From Armatimonadota bacterium (GTDB taxonomy: Bacteria > Armatimonadota > Fimbriimonadia > Fimbriimonadales > Fimbriimonadaceae): DNA of 55,133 nt. Within the stretch, counting starts at the first letter, position 1. Each line of letters begins with the position of its first letter. Below are positions 6,943 through 14,718 of this stretch, piece after piece. The DNA is taken from assembly GCA_023392285.1 (NCBI GenBank), contig JAEVZK010000081.1, forward strand, positions 1 through 55,133, written 5' to 3'. Both the position numbers and the translations under genes were made by a program. The notes under the pieces are model-generated. The model had not been told where the DNA came from. It ran no database searches and saw only the letters and a program-made list of their open reading frames with translations.

Positions 6943-9900
6943 GTGAGAATTATTCAGCCATCTTCGAAGCGAATCGGCCGGTTCCTCGAAGTACCTAATC
7001 TTATTGAATTACAATTAAACTCCTACAAGTGGTTTCTTGAAGAAGGACTACCAGAGCTTTTCACCACCTTTAGCCCCATTTGGGACTTTACCCAAACAAA
7101 TTATATCGAGCTTGTCAGTTTTACGCTAGGCGAGCCTAAATATAGCTTGCAAGAGTGTCGCGATCGCGATATGACTTTCGAGGCACCGATCAAAGCGATC
7201 GTTCGCTTCGGCGGAAAGGATCGGGAAGTGATCGAGTCCGAGGTCTATCTTGGCGATCTGCCCCTGATGACCGACAAGGGCACCTTCATCATCAACGGAC
7301 GAGAACGCGTCATCGTGTCGCAGCTCAGCCGTTCGCCTGGTCTCTATTTCGAAGAGGGCGTCGATTCGTCGATGCAAGTCATCGTGTCTGCTCGCGTGAT
7401 CCCCAACGAGGGCCCCTGGCTCGAAATCGAATCCGATGCCAACCTGGTCGTGCGTGCACAGATCAGCCAAACCAAGAAGCTTCCGATCACCCAGTTGATG
7501 AAGGCTCTGTATGGTTTTGAGAAGGGAAGAGGTCGCACTCCGCGCGTCATCGGGCAAGCGCTGGGCAAGCGAGTCGTCGACCCAGTGGTAGATCAAGATA
7601 CTGGCGAAGTTCTCATCGAAGGCGCGACGATTCTTACTCAGCCGGTTCTGGATGGATTGTCTGACGAGGTGAAAGCTCGTGTCGCTCTTACCGAAACTCC
7701 TCTCGGGACGAACGAAGAGATCATGGCGGCCTTTTCGAAGGTCATCACGCTCGAAAACCCAACCGCCGACGAGCTGGAAGGCAAGCGCACGATTCACGCG
7801 ATTAACGAGAACGGTGCGGTTGTCATCGGAGCGGGCGAGAAGATCGAGCGAGAAACCGCCAAGAAGCTCGAATCGATGAACCTTGGCTCTATCGAAGTGC
7901 TGGACGTGCTTCCATTGGTGGAAGCCACCTTGGACGCAGACCCGACGGCGAGCCCACGCGAAGCGCTTCTGGACATCTATAAGCGACTCCGGCCTGGCGA
8001 GGCTGCCAATGAGGACGCTGCCAAGCAGCTTCTTTATGGCCTGTTCTTCGATGTCAAACGATACGACTTGGGCCGTGTTGGCCGTCGATTCCTCAATCAA
8101 AAGCTCGGCATCGATGTGCCGCTCGATATCCGCAGTCTAACCGCCGAAGACATGGCCGCAATCTTGGAAAAGATGCTGCCCTACGTTCAGCGCGAAGCCG
8201 AACGAGATGACATCGACGACCTGAAGAACAAGCGAGTTCGCTCAGTGGGTGAACTCCTTCAATCCCAGCTTCGACTCGGTTTTGTCCGTATGGAAAAGGT
8301 CGCTCGGGAACGAATGACCTCGACCGACCAGGAGAATCTGCTTCCGGGCATTATCCTTTCGGTGAAGCCGGTCAGCGCTTCGATTAAGTCCTTCTTCAGC
8401 TCCAACCAGCTCTCGACCTTTATGGACCAGACGAACCCGCTGTCGGAGATCACCAACAAGCGGCGTCTCTCAAGCCTCGGGCCGGGTGGTCTTCAGCGAA
8501 CCAGCGCCAAGCTGGAAGTTCGCGATGTCCACCGTTCGCACTACGGTCGAATCTGTCCGATTGAGACCCCAGAAGGTCCGAACATCGGTCTCATTTCGCA
8601 GCTCACCGCTCACGCTCGTGTGGATGAGTTCGGCTTCATCATGACGCCGTACCGCCGAGTTAAGGATGGAGTGGTGACCGAGGAAATCGTGTACCTCACC
8701 GCCCAAGAGGAGACTGGCTTGCTCGTCGCTCCCGCTGACGTTGCCGCCGATGAGAACGGTCTGATCATCGACGCGCGAATGCAGGTTCGATGCGCAGGTG
8801 GAGACCTCGGAGGTGCCAGCTATCCGATCGTTCCTCGCGAAAGAATTGACCTCATGGACGTTTCGCCGGTACAGATCATTTCGGTCGCTACTGCGCTGAT
8901 CCCGTTCTTGGAGAATGACGACGCGAACCGCGCTCTCATGGGCGCGAACATGCAGCGCCAAGCGGTGCCAACTCTTCGGTCCGAACGACCGTATGTTGGA
9001 ACTGGTTATGAGCGTGTGGCCGCCATCGACTCTGGTGCCGCGGTGATCGCCCTCAAGCCTGGAACCGTTGAATACGTCACCTCGCACGAGATCAGGGTTC
9101 GGGAAGATGATGGCACCGTTGACAAGTACGACCTCATGCACATGGTGCAGTCAAACAAGTCGACCTGCTTCACCCACCGCCCCGTGGTGGTGCCGGGACA
9201 GCGCGTCCTTCGAGGCGATCCTCTGGCGGACGGCGCATGCTGCGACAATGCAAATTTGGCTCTCGGCAAGAACGTGCTCGTATCGTTTATGCCGTGGAAC
9301 GGCTACAACTATGAGGACGCGATTCTCATCTCCGAGCGCATGGTGAAGGATGACGTTTACACGTCAATCCACATCGAGCGCCACGAGTCTGAGGCCGTCG
9401 ATACCAAGCTGGGGCCGGAAGAGATCACCCGCGACATTCCCAACGTCGGTGAGGAAGCACTCAAGGATCTCGACGAAAACGGCATCATCCGCATCGGTGC
9501 GGAAGTGCGTCCCGAAGACATCCTGGTCGGTAAGGTTGCGCCGAAGGGCCAGGTTGAGATGACCGCCGAAGAGAGACTGATCATTGCGATCTTTGGAAAG
9601 AAGGCGGAAGAAACTCGAGACGTGTCGCTACGGCTACCGCACGGTGAGAAGGGCACGATCGTCGACGTCAAGGTGTTCAGCCGATACAAGTACCACTGCT
9701 CTAGCTGCGGGCACATGTATAAGGAGTCGAAAAAGCGCGAGCGCCTGCAGTGTGATCGCTGCGATGGCAACCTTCTTCAGATTCCGGGCGACGAACTGCC
9801 AGCTGGCACGAATATGACGGTTCAGGTGTACATCGCTCAGAAACGCAAATTGATGGTGGGAGACAAGATGGCCGGACGCCACGGCAACAAGGGAGTTATT

Positions 9901-10959
9901 TCCCGGGTTATGGCGGTCGAAGATATGCCGTTCCTCGCTGACGGCACGCCAGTCGATATCGTGCTTAACCCTCTTGGCGTTCCGAGCCGTATGAACATCG
10001 GCCAGCTGCTCGAAACGCACCTCGGCTATGTCGGCAAGGCGCTCGGCATTGAATACAAGTGCCCTGCGTTCGAAGGTGCGACCGAAGGTGAAATCCTGGG
10101 TGAAATGGATCGACTTGCAGAGCACATGCGTAAGCAAGCGCTTGGTGCGTACATCAACAGCGAACTGCTTCTTAATGTGAAGTTCGAGAAAGACGATTCG
10201 CTCGACACCATGTTTAGCAAGGTGGAAACCCGCCTGCGTGAACTCGGCGAGAATGGACTGGATCGAGTGTCTCGGATTCTGGCCGCTCCGCCAGTGAAAA
10301 CGACTGGCGAACGGATGGAAGTTGATTTCGAGACCTGGGAACCCGAAATGATCGAAGAGGAGGAAGAGGAAGCGGCCTTCAAGGCTGACGATTCACTCTA
10401 CACTTCGATGATCGAGACGATCGAGACGAACGTCTTCACTCGAGCTGGCATCGATCCGAAGACCTGCAAGTCTACGGTGCGAGATGGCTTAACGGGAGAA
10501 ACCTTCCCGAACAAGCTGACGGTCGGCATCATCTACATGCTGAAGCTTGAGCACCTTGCGGATGAGAAGATCCACGCTCGTTCAATCGGACCGTATTCGC
10601 TCGTCACCCAGCAGCCGCTCGGTGGTAAAGCGCAGTTCGGAGGCCAGCGGTTTGGTGAGATGGAAGTCTGGGCGCTTGAAGCGTACGGCGCAGCCTATAC
10701 GCTCCAGGAGTTGCTGACCATCAAGTCGGACGACGTCATGGGTCGTGTGAAGGCCTACGAGAGCATTGTCAAGGGCGAGACTCTGAGCGAGCCGGGTATT
10801 CCCGAGTCGTTCAAGATCCTCGTCAACGAGCTGCGCTCGCTGTGCTTGAAGGTCGCCGTCGAAGACGCCAACTCGAAGGAACTTCCGTTGAAGGATCTCG
10901 ACGAACTTAGTGGCGGAGACGATCTGCGCCTCGCGCGTTCCGTCGGCTTCTTCAACTAA
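6943..10959 (+). CDS. rpoB: DNA-directed RNA polymerase subunit beta
   Basis: The 1338-aa RpoB uses a GTG start after a GGAGG Shine-Dalgarno. It contains the canonical blocks: the rifampicin-region fork (SSNQLSTFMDQTNPLSEIT, then RRLSSLGPGGL), GRICPIETPEGPNIGL, QKRKLMVGDKMAGRHGNKG, and the C-terminal HARSIGPYSLVTQQPLGGKA block. Differences from Bacillus-type beta: (1) a four-Cys zinc-ribbon insertion, C919-x2-C922-x14-C937-x2-C940, before GDELPAG; (2) about 110 extra residues with an acidic run (EEEEEEAA) before the C-terminal clamp; (3) Asn505 at the E. coli His526 position. rpoC does not follow; a strong terminator does. Confidence 0.98.
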   Translation: MRIIQPSSKRIGRFLEVPNLIELQLNSYKWFLEEGLPELFTTFSPIWDFTQTNYIELVSFTLGEPKYSLQECRDRDMTFEAPIKAIVRFGGKDREVIESEVYLGDLPLMTDKGTFIINGRERVIVSQLSRSPGLYFEEGVDSSMQVIVSARVIPNEGPWLEIESDANLVVRAQISQTKKLPITQLMKALYGFEKGRGRTPRVIGQALGKRVVDPVVDQDTGEVLIEGATILTQPVLDGLSDEVKARVALTETPLGTNEEIMAAFSKVITLENPTADELEGKRTIHAINENGAVVIGAGEKIERETAKKLESMNLGSIEVLDVLPLVEATLDADPTASPREALLDIYKRLRPGEAANEDAAKQLLYGLFFDVKRYDLGRVGRRFLNQKLGIDVPLDIRSLTAEDMAAILEKMLPYVQREAERDDIDDLKNKRVRSVGELLQSQLRLGFVRMEKVARERMTSTDQENLLPGIILSVKPVSASIKSFFSSNQLSTFMDQTNPLSEITNKRRLSSLGPGGLQRTSAKLEVRDVHRSHYGRICPIETPEGPNIGLISQLTAHARVDEFGFIMTPYRRVKDGVVTEEIVYLTAQEETGLLVAPADVAADENGLIIDARMQVRCAGGDLGGASYPIVPRERIDLMDVSPVQIISVATALIPFLENDDANRALMGANMQRQAVPTLRSERPYVGTGYERVAAIDSGAAVIALKPGTVEYVTSHEIRVREDDGTVDKYDLMHMVQSNKSTCFTHRPVVVPGQRVLRGDPLADGACCDNANLALGKNVLVSFMPWNGYNYEDAILISERMVKDDVYTSIHIERHESEAVDTKLGPEEITRDIPNVGEEALKDLDENGIIRIGAEVRPEDILVGKVAPKGQVEMTAEERLIIAIFGKKAEETRDVSLRLPHGEKGTIVDVKVFSRYKYHCSSCGHMYKESKKRERLQCDRCDGNLLQIPGDELPAGTNMTVQVYIAQKRKLMVGDKMAGRHGNKGVISRVMAVEDMPFLADGTPVDIVLNPLGVPSRMNIGQLLETHLGYVGKALGIEYKCPAFEGATEGEILGEMDRLAEHMRKQALGAYINSELLLNVKFEKDDSLDTMFSKVETRLRELGENGLDRVSRILAAPPVKTTGERMEVDFETWEPEMIEEEEEEAAFKADDSLYTSMIETIETNVFTRAGIDPKTCKSTVRDGLTGETFPNKLTVGIIYMLKLEHLADEKIHARSIGPYSLVTQQPLGGKAQFGGQRFGEMEVWALEAYGAAYTLQELLTIKSDDVMGRVKAYESIVKGETLSEPGIPESFKILVNELRSLCLKVAVEDANSKELPLKDLDELSGGDDLRLARSVGFFN

Positions 10960-11008
10960 CAGTGGCACCGGTTTGCGATCGGTGCGTATAAGGAGTAGCT
11001 AACTCCCC

Positions 11009-11040
11009 AAAAAGCCCGAAGCATTTGCTTCGGGCTTTTT
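11009..11040 (+). terminator. Rho-independent terminator after rpoB
   Basis: A 15-bp perfect stem (AAAAAGCCCGAAGCA with its complement) ends in a T run. Because the left arm begins with A5, the element works as a terminator in both directions. It closes the rpoB transcript and shows that rpoC is not co-transcribed here. Two weaker hairpins precede it (10966-10985 and GGAGT/ACTCC around 10992-11006). Confidence 0.9.
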
Positions 11041-11102
11041 GCTTAAGCTCCATGTGGTGAGTGCGCTGAGCCTGATATATCAGAGCATGTCTTATTAACT
11101 CC

Positions 11103-11196
11103 GAACACGGAACAACGAACACCGAACACCGGGCGCCGAGCGCCGTACATCGAACGCCCTCGAACGCCGAATGCCGAACGCCGAACGCCGAACGCC
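11103..11196. repeat. Degenerate 7-bp tandem array, unit GAACGCC/GAACACC
   Basis: Thirteen units in phase, with one 3-bp slip after 11158: GAACACG, GAACAAC, GAACACC twice, GGGCGCC, GAGCGCC, GTACATC, GAACGCC, then GAACGCC, GAATGCC and GAACGCC three times. The array ends 2 bp from the stop of the DinB gene. The period of 7 is not compatible with coding, and no supported ORF uses it. It resembles the STRR heptamer repeats of filamentous cyanobacteria in form. Confidence 0.85.
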
Positions 11197-11198
11197 CC

Positions 11199-11699
11199 CT
11201 ACTCCCAAACCTCCGTGCGCCACTGTCCCCAGATATTCGCCTCTTCCCATTCTGGCTGTGGCTCCTGCCCATTAAGTCTCAGCGCCAGCATCATTAAGCC
11301 GACGTGCCAACCTTCGTGCCAGATCATGTGCTGCAGGAAAAGGATGGGATGGTCGTAGCTTCCATACTTCTGGTCCACGCCCTTATCCAAACCGCGAGCC
11401 ACCGCTTCACGAACTGCTTCTTGGCTCGTCCTTAGAACCGTCCGGAGCTGGTCCAAATCAGCTAGAGGAGTTTTGTTGTCCGACTGATAACTATCTCCGA
11501 TCGTTTCTGCCAGGTCCGGCGCCACATCCTTCAGCCACCAGTAGCGCACCTCATGGATGTGCGCAAGCTGCCCATCTAAGGGGAAGCCGTTGGCCGATGG
11601 CAAGAACTTGCGGTTTTCCGCATTGACGAGCGAGGCGAGGTTGTTGACGATGTTCGTCTGACGATCCCAAGAATCCAGTAAAGCCTGTGTTAGGTCCAT
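11199..11699 (-). CDS. DinB/YfiT-like four-helix metal-binding protein
   Basis: A 166-aa protein with the DinB-like layout of four helices and a His triad: one His in AHIHEVRYWW near residue 48 and two in HMIWHEGWHVG near residues 134-142. Family members include metal-dependent thiol transferases (BstA, mycothiol or glutathione S-transferases) and many uncharacterised enzymes. The specific substrate cannot be read from sequence. The gene is monocistronic, ending against the heptamer array and followed upstream by a gene-free stretch of about 260 bp. Confidence 0.78.
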   Translation of the reverse strand: MDLTQALLDSWDRQTNIVNNLASLVNAENRKFLPSANGFPLDGQLAHIHEVRYWWLKDVAPDLAETIGDSYQSDNKTPLADLDQLRTVLRTSQEAVREAVARGLDKGVDQKYGSYDHPILFLQHMIWHEGWHVGLMMLALRLNGQEPQPEWEEANIWGQWRTEVWE

Positions 11700-11958
11700 G
11701 ATAAGAGACTATCAAAAGAGGTAGACAAAAAGCAACTATCTTGATGACCGTTGATTACGCTGACATCTCAATCCTTTGTCATCCCGAGGAAAGAGGGATC
11801 TCGCCCGCCGCAAGGCTCTTACTCTGACGCCACGCGAGAATTGATAAAGAGAGGGTTGACAAACCCAACCTGACGACCATTAGAAAGTAAGAGCGCACTC
11901 AAAACAAACTGTTGTGAATCTCAACCCCCTGCAGGGAGTCATCAACAACAACAACTCG
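11700..11958. other. Gene-free stretch with a dispersed intergenic repeat fragment
   Basis: No ORF or RNA gene is supported here. Around 11778-11800 it carries GTCATCCCGAGG...GAGGGATCT, matching the repeat family seen at 36380-36600 (GTCATTCCGAGC...GAGGAACCT). A short inverted repeat (GGGTTGACAAACCC) lies near 11855. The rest shows nothing recognisable. Confidence 0.4.
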
Positions 11959-13293
11959 CTACTTCCAATCAAAGCGCACCGAAGAACCGTCCGGAGGCCC
12001 GACCAGCCCCCGCTCACGAATAATCGATTTCCCGCGTAGCCAAACATGAACGGGTGGTGACTGCAGCTTCTCGCCTTCATAGGGGGACCAACCGCTCTTG
12101 CTCTGCACCATCGAACGGTCGAAAACCTCGTCCCGCGAAAGGTCGATTGCAAGAAGGTCCGCGTCGAAGCCAACCTCGATCTTGCCCTTGCCCGAGACGC
12201 CATAGATTCGAGCTGGATTCTCGCTCATCAGCAGGGGAATCTCTTCGAGTTGCACGAGTTGCTCTTGTTTCCAAAGGGTAAGCATCACCTGCAAGGATGT
12301 TTGCACCCCGGTCATGCCGCTCGGGCTGCTCGGATATGGCTTCGCCTTCTCTTCGAGCGTGTGGGGAGCGTGATCGGAGCCGATCACATCAAAAAGGCCC
12401 GCGCGAAGCGCTCCCCGAAGGGCCTGTCGGTGCTCATCGCCTCGGATTGGAGGATTCATTTGGGCAAGGCTGCCCAGCCTCTCGTATGCTTCTGGAGCGG
12501 CGAACCAAAGGTGCTGCGGGGTCGCTTCGCAGGTGGTTTGAAGACCGTCAATTTTTGCCTTCGCCAAAAGGGGAAGCTCGTCGGCGGTGCTCACGTGCAG
12601 GATGTGAAGCGGCCTTCCCGTCTCCTTAGACAGTCGAAGGAGCCTCTCGGTCGATATCCGGGCACTCTCCGCATCGCGCAAAAACGGGTGCTCTCGTGAG
12701 TGAGGCGATTCAGAAAGGAGTGACTTACGCTCGCGATTTCGCGCCTCATCCTCAGAGTGAACTGGGGCACGATGCCGGCCATTCTGCAGAACACGTCGAA
12801 GGTTTTGCTCGTCTTCGACGAGCAAGGTACCGGTTGAGCTGCCCGCAAAGATCTTGATGCCGGGAGAACCGGCGAGCATTTCAAGCTCTGCCAGCTGTTC
12901 AATGTTGTCGGTGGATGCACCCACAAAAAATGAGTAATCGCACCATGCTCTGCCCTTGGCGCGGGCGAGCTTATCAGCTAATGCTTCAGCGGTGGTGGTC
13001 GATGGGGAAGTATTCGGCATTTCGAAGATCGCCGTGACGCCGCCAAAAATAGCGGAGCGCGTTCCACTCTCGATATCTTCTTTGTGCTCTAGACCAGGTT
13101 CGCGAAAATGAACTTGGGTGTCAATCACCCCTGGAAACACATGAAGCCCGCGCAGGTCTATGCTCTCGGCAGCTTCTGAAGCGTTATGGCGCCCGATCGA
13201 TGAAATCTTGCCGGCTGATATGGCAATATCCGCTTCCTGGACCCCGCTTGGAGTGACGAGGGTGCCGCCGCGGAGGAGTAGATCGTAAGCCAC
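11959..13293 (-). CDS. pyrC: Dihydroorotase
   Basis: The 444-aa cyclic amidohydrolase belongs to the long (class I, multifunctional-type) dihydroorotase group and interconverts carbamoyl-aspartate and dihydroorotate in pyrimidine synthesis. The metal motif is DTQVHFREPG near residues 58-67. The carboxylated Lys is in GIKIFAGSSTG, followed by metal His residues in PVHSEDE and ILHVSTADE and the Asp in GSDHAPHTLEEK. The family also contains allantoinases and hydantoinases, but the VHFREPG signature and length favour dihydroorotase. It is close to the arginine operon, which shares carbamoyl phosphate as substrate, but is separated from it by 169 bp. Confidence 0.88.
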   Translation of the reverse strand: MAYDLLLRGGTLVTPSGVQEADIAISAGKISSIGRHNASEAAESIDLRGLHVFPGVIDTQVHFREPGLEHKEDIESGTRSAIFGGVTAIFEMPNTSPSTTTAEALADKLARAKGRAWCDYSFFVGASTDNIEQLAELEMLAGSPGIKIFAGSSTGTLLVEDEQNLRRVLQNGRHRAPVHSEDEARNRERKSLLSESPHSREHPFLRDAESARISTERLLRLSKETGRPLHILHVSTADELPLLAKAKIDGLQTTCEATPQHLWFAAPEAYERLGSLAQMNPPIRGDEHRQALRGALRAGLFDVIGSDHAPHTLEEKAKPYPSSPSGMTGVQTSLQVMLTLWKQEQLVQLEEIPLLMSENPARIYGVSGKGKIEVGFDADLLAIDLSRDEVFDRSMVQSKSGWSPYEGEKLQSPPVHVWLRGKSIIRERGLVGPPDGSSVRFDWK

Positions 13294-13462
13294 CGCCTTG
13301 TTTTACCTTTGAAGCATGCAGACCGGGCCGCTCTCCCCTCCTCGGTTCTCGGCGCGGCAACTAGTCACGTCCCGTATGTGATGAACTGAGGAGGGGGTAG
13401 CAGGAATGGATCCCTCTGCCGCCCTCATTCCTCATGCCGGGCCCCGAAGGGAAGTTTGAAGG

Positions 13463-14713
13463 TTAGGCTCCCACCAATTGCTTCGAAACAGAATCGAGAG
13501 CTTTGCCAGCTCTTTCGACGATTTCGTCGACAATTTTTTCATCGGCGATAAGCGGAGGAGCGAAGCGGAAGGTTCGGCTTCTTGTTTCCTTTGTCAGCAG
13601 CCCCTCCTTTATAAAGGCGTCTGCAAGCTTTTGGGAGTCGCAAGAATCGTTGACTTCTAGTCCAACCAGCAAGCCTTGCCCTCGCACCTCTTCGATCCAA
13701 TCAGAATTTAGAGAGAGGAAGCCTTCCTTTAGACGTTCGCCCATCTTTGCGCTGTTTTCTGCGAGCTGTTTTTCCTGCATCTCTTCCATGGTCGCCAACC
13801 CGATAACGCAGGCGAGAGGATTCCCGCCGAAGGTGCTGCCATGATCCCCTGGATTGAAGACGCTGAGTACCTCTCGGGTTCCGACGACCGCTGACACTGG
13901 CATCACACCACCGCCAAGGGCCTTGCCGATGCACATTAAATCAGGCTTGGCATCCTCGTGCATCCAGGCGAACTTCTTCCCAGTCCGGCAAAATCCGGTC
14001 TGAATTTCATCCCAAATAAGGAGCACGCGGTTCTCGGTGCAAAGCTTCCGCATTTCCGCCAAAAAGCCCTCGGGTGGGAAGAGGATGCCGCCCTCAGCTT
14101 GAATGGGCTCCATCAGCACGGCTGCCGTATTCGGCGTGATCGCAGCTTTCACGGCTTCGAGATCGCCGAAAGGCACGACTTTGAATCCTGGCGTGTATGG
14201 CCCGAAGTGGTCCTTCGTACCCGCCTCGGTGCTGAAGCTGATAATCGTCGTCGTCCGGCCATGGAAGTTCTGGTGGGCGACGATAATCTCCGCCTGCCCG
14301 TCCGGTACACCCTTGACCGTGTAAGCCCACTTCCGAGCAAGTTTGATTGCCGTCTCAACGGCTTCCGCACCCGTATTCATCGGGCAAGCCATGTCGGCTT
14401 CGCAGTATTCGCAGAGTTTCTTCAGGAAGAGAGCCAACTCACTGGTGTAAACCGCCCGGCTGGTCAGCGTCAGGTAATCCAACTGCTCCTTCACCGTATC
14501 GATGATGTATTGACTCAAGTGGCCGTTCGCAACCGCGGAGTAGGAGCCGATGCAATCGATGTACTTCTTGCCGTCACCATCCCATGCGTAGCAGTCCTTT
14601 CCCCGGACGAGGTTGATATGGAGCGGATGATAATTATGTGAGCCGTATTGCTCAGTCATTTCGATCGCTTGCGCATCGCTCAGTTTGCTGACTTCATGGT
14701 GTATGTTTTTCAT
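13463..14713 (-). CDS. rocD: Ornithine/acetylornithine-type aminotransferase
   Basis: A 416-aa class III PLP aminotransferase. Residues 28-31 (YHPL) within HNYHPLHINLVRG, and the NGHL and TGAEAVETA motifs, resemble ornithine-oxo-acid aminotransferase (RocD) more than ArgD. The PLP-binding Lys is K264 in CIGKALGGG, and WDEIQTGFCRTG supplies the cofactor Asp. It is the last gene of the argF-argG-argH operon, 5 bp after argH. In that place it probably provides ornithine from glutamate semialdehyde or replaces ArgD. The exact substrate is inferred from context only. Confidence 0.85.
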   Translation of the reverse strand: MKNIHHEVSKLSDAQAIEMTEQYGSHNYHPLHINLVRGKDCYAWDGDGKKYIDCIGSYSAVANGHLSQYIIDTVKEQLDYLTLTSRAVYTSELALFLKKLCEYCEADMACPMNTGAEAVETAIKLARKWAYTVKGVPDGQAEIIVAHQNFHGRTTTIISFSTEAGTKDHFGPYTPGFKVVPFGDLEAVKAAITPNTAAVLMEPIQAEGGILFPPEGFLAEMRKLCTENRVLLIWDEIQTGFCRTGKKFAWMHEDAKPDLMCIGKALGGGVMPVSAVVGTREVLSVFNPGDHGSTFGGNPLACVIGLATMEEMQEKQLAENSAKMGERLKEGFLSLNSDWIEEVRGQGLLVGLEVNDSCDSQKLADAFIKEGLLTKETRSRTFRFAPPLIADEKIVDEIVERAGKALDSVSKQLVGA

Positions 14714-14718
14714 CGTTT

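Noticed and set aside
7126..8100. Minus-strand 324-aa ORF
   Set aside because: It is antisense to rpoB.
11103..11196. CRISPR array
   Set aside because: The unit is 7 bp with no spacers, so it is a tandem array.
10952..11272. Minus-strand ORF over the rpoB terminator
   Set aside because: Its composition follows the heptamer repeat and the terminator hairpin; it overlaps the DinB gene and rpoB.
13958..14641. Plus-strand 227-aa ORF
   Set aside because: It is antisense to the aminotransferase, where all catalytic motifs read on the minus strand.
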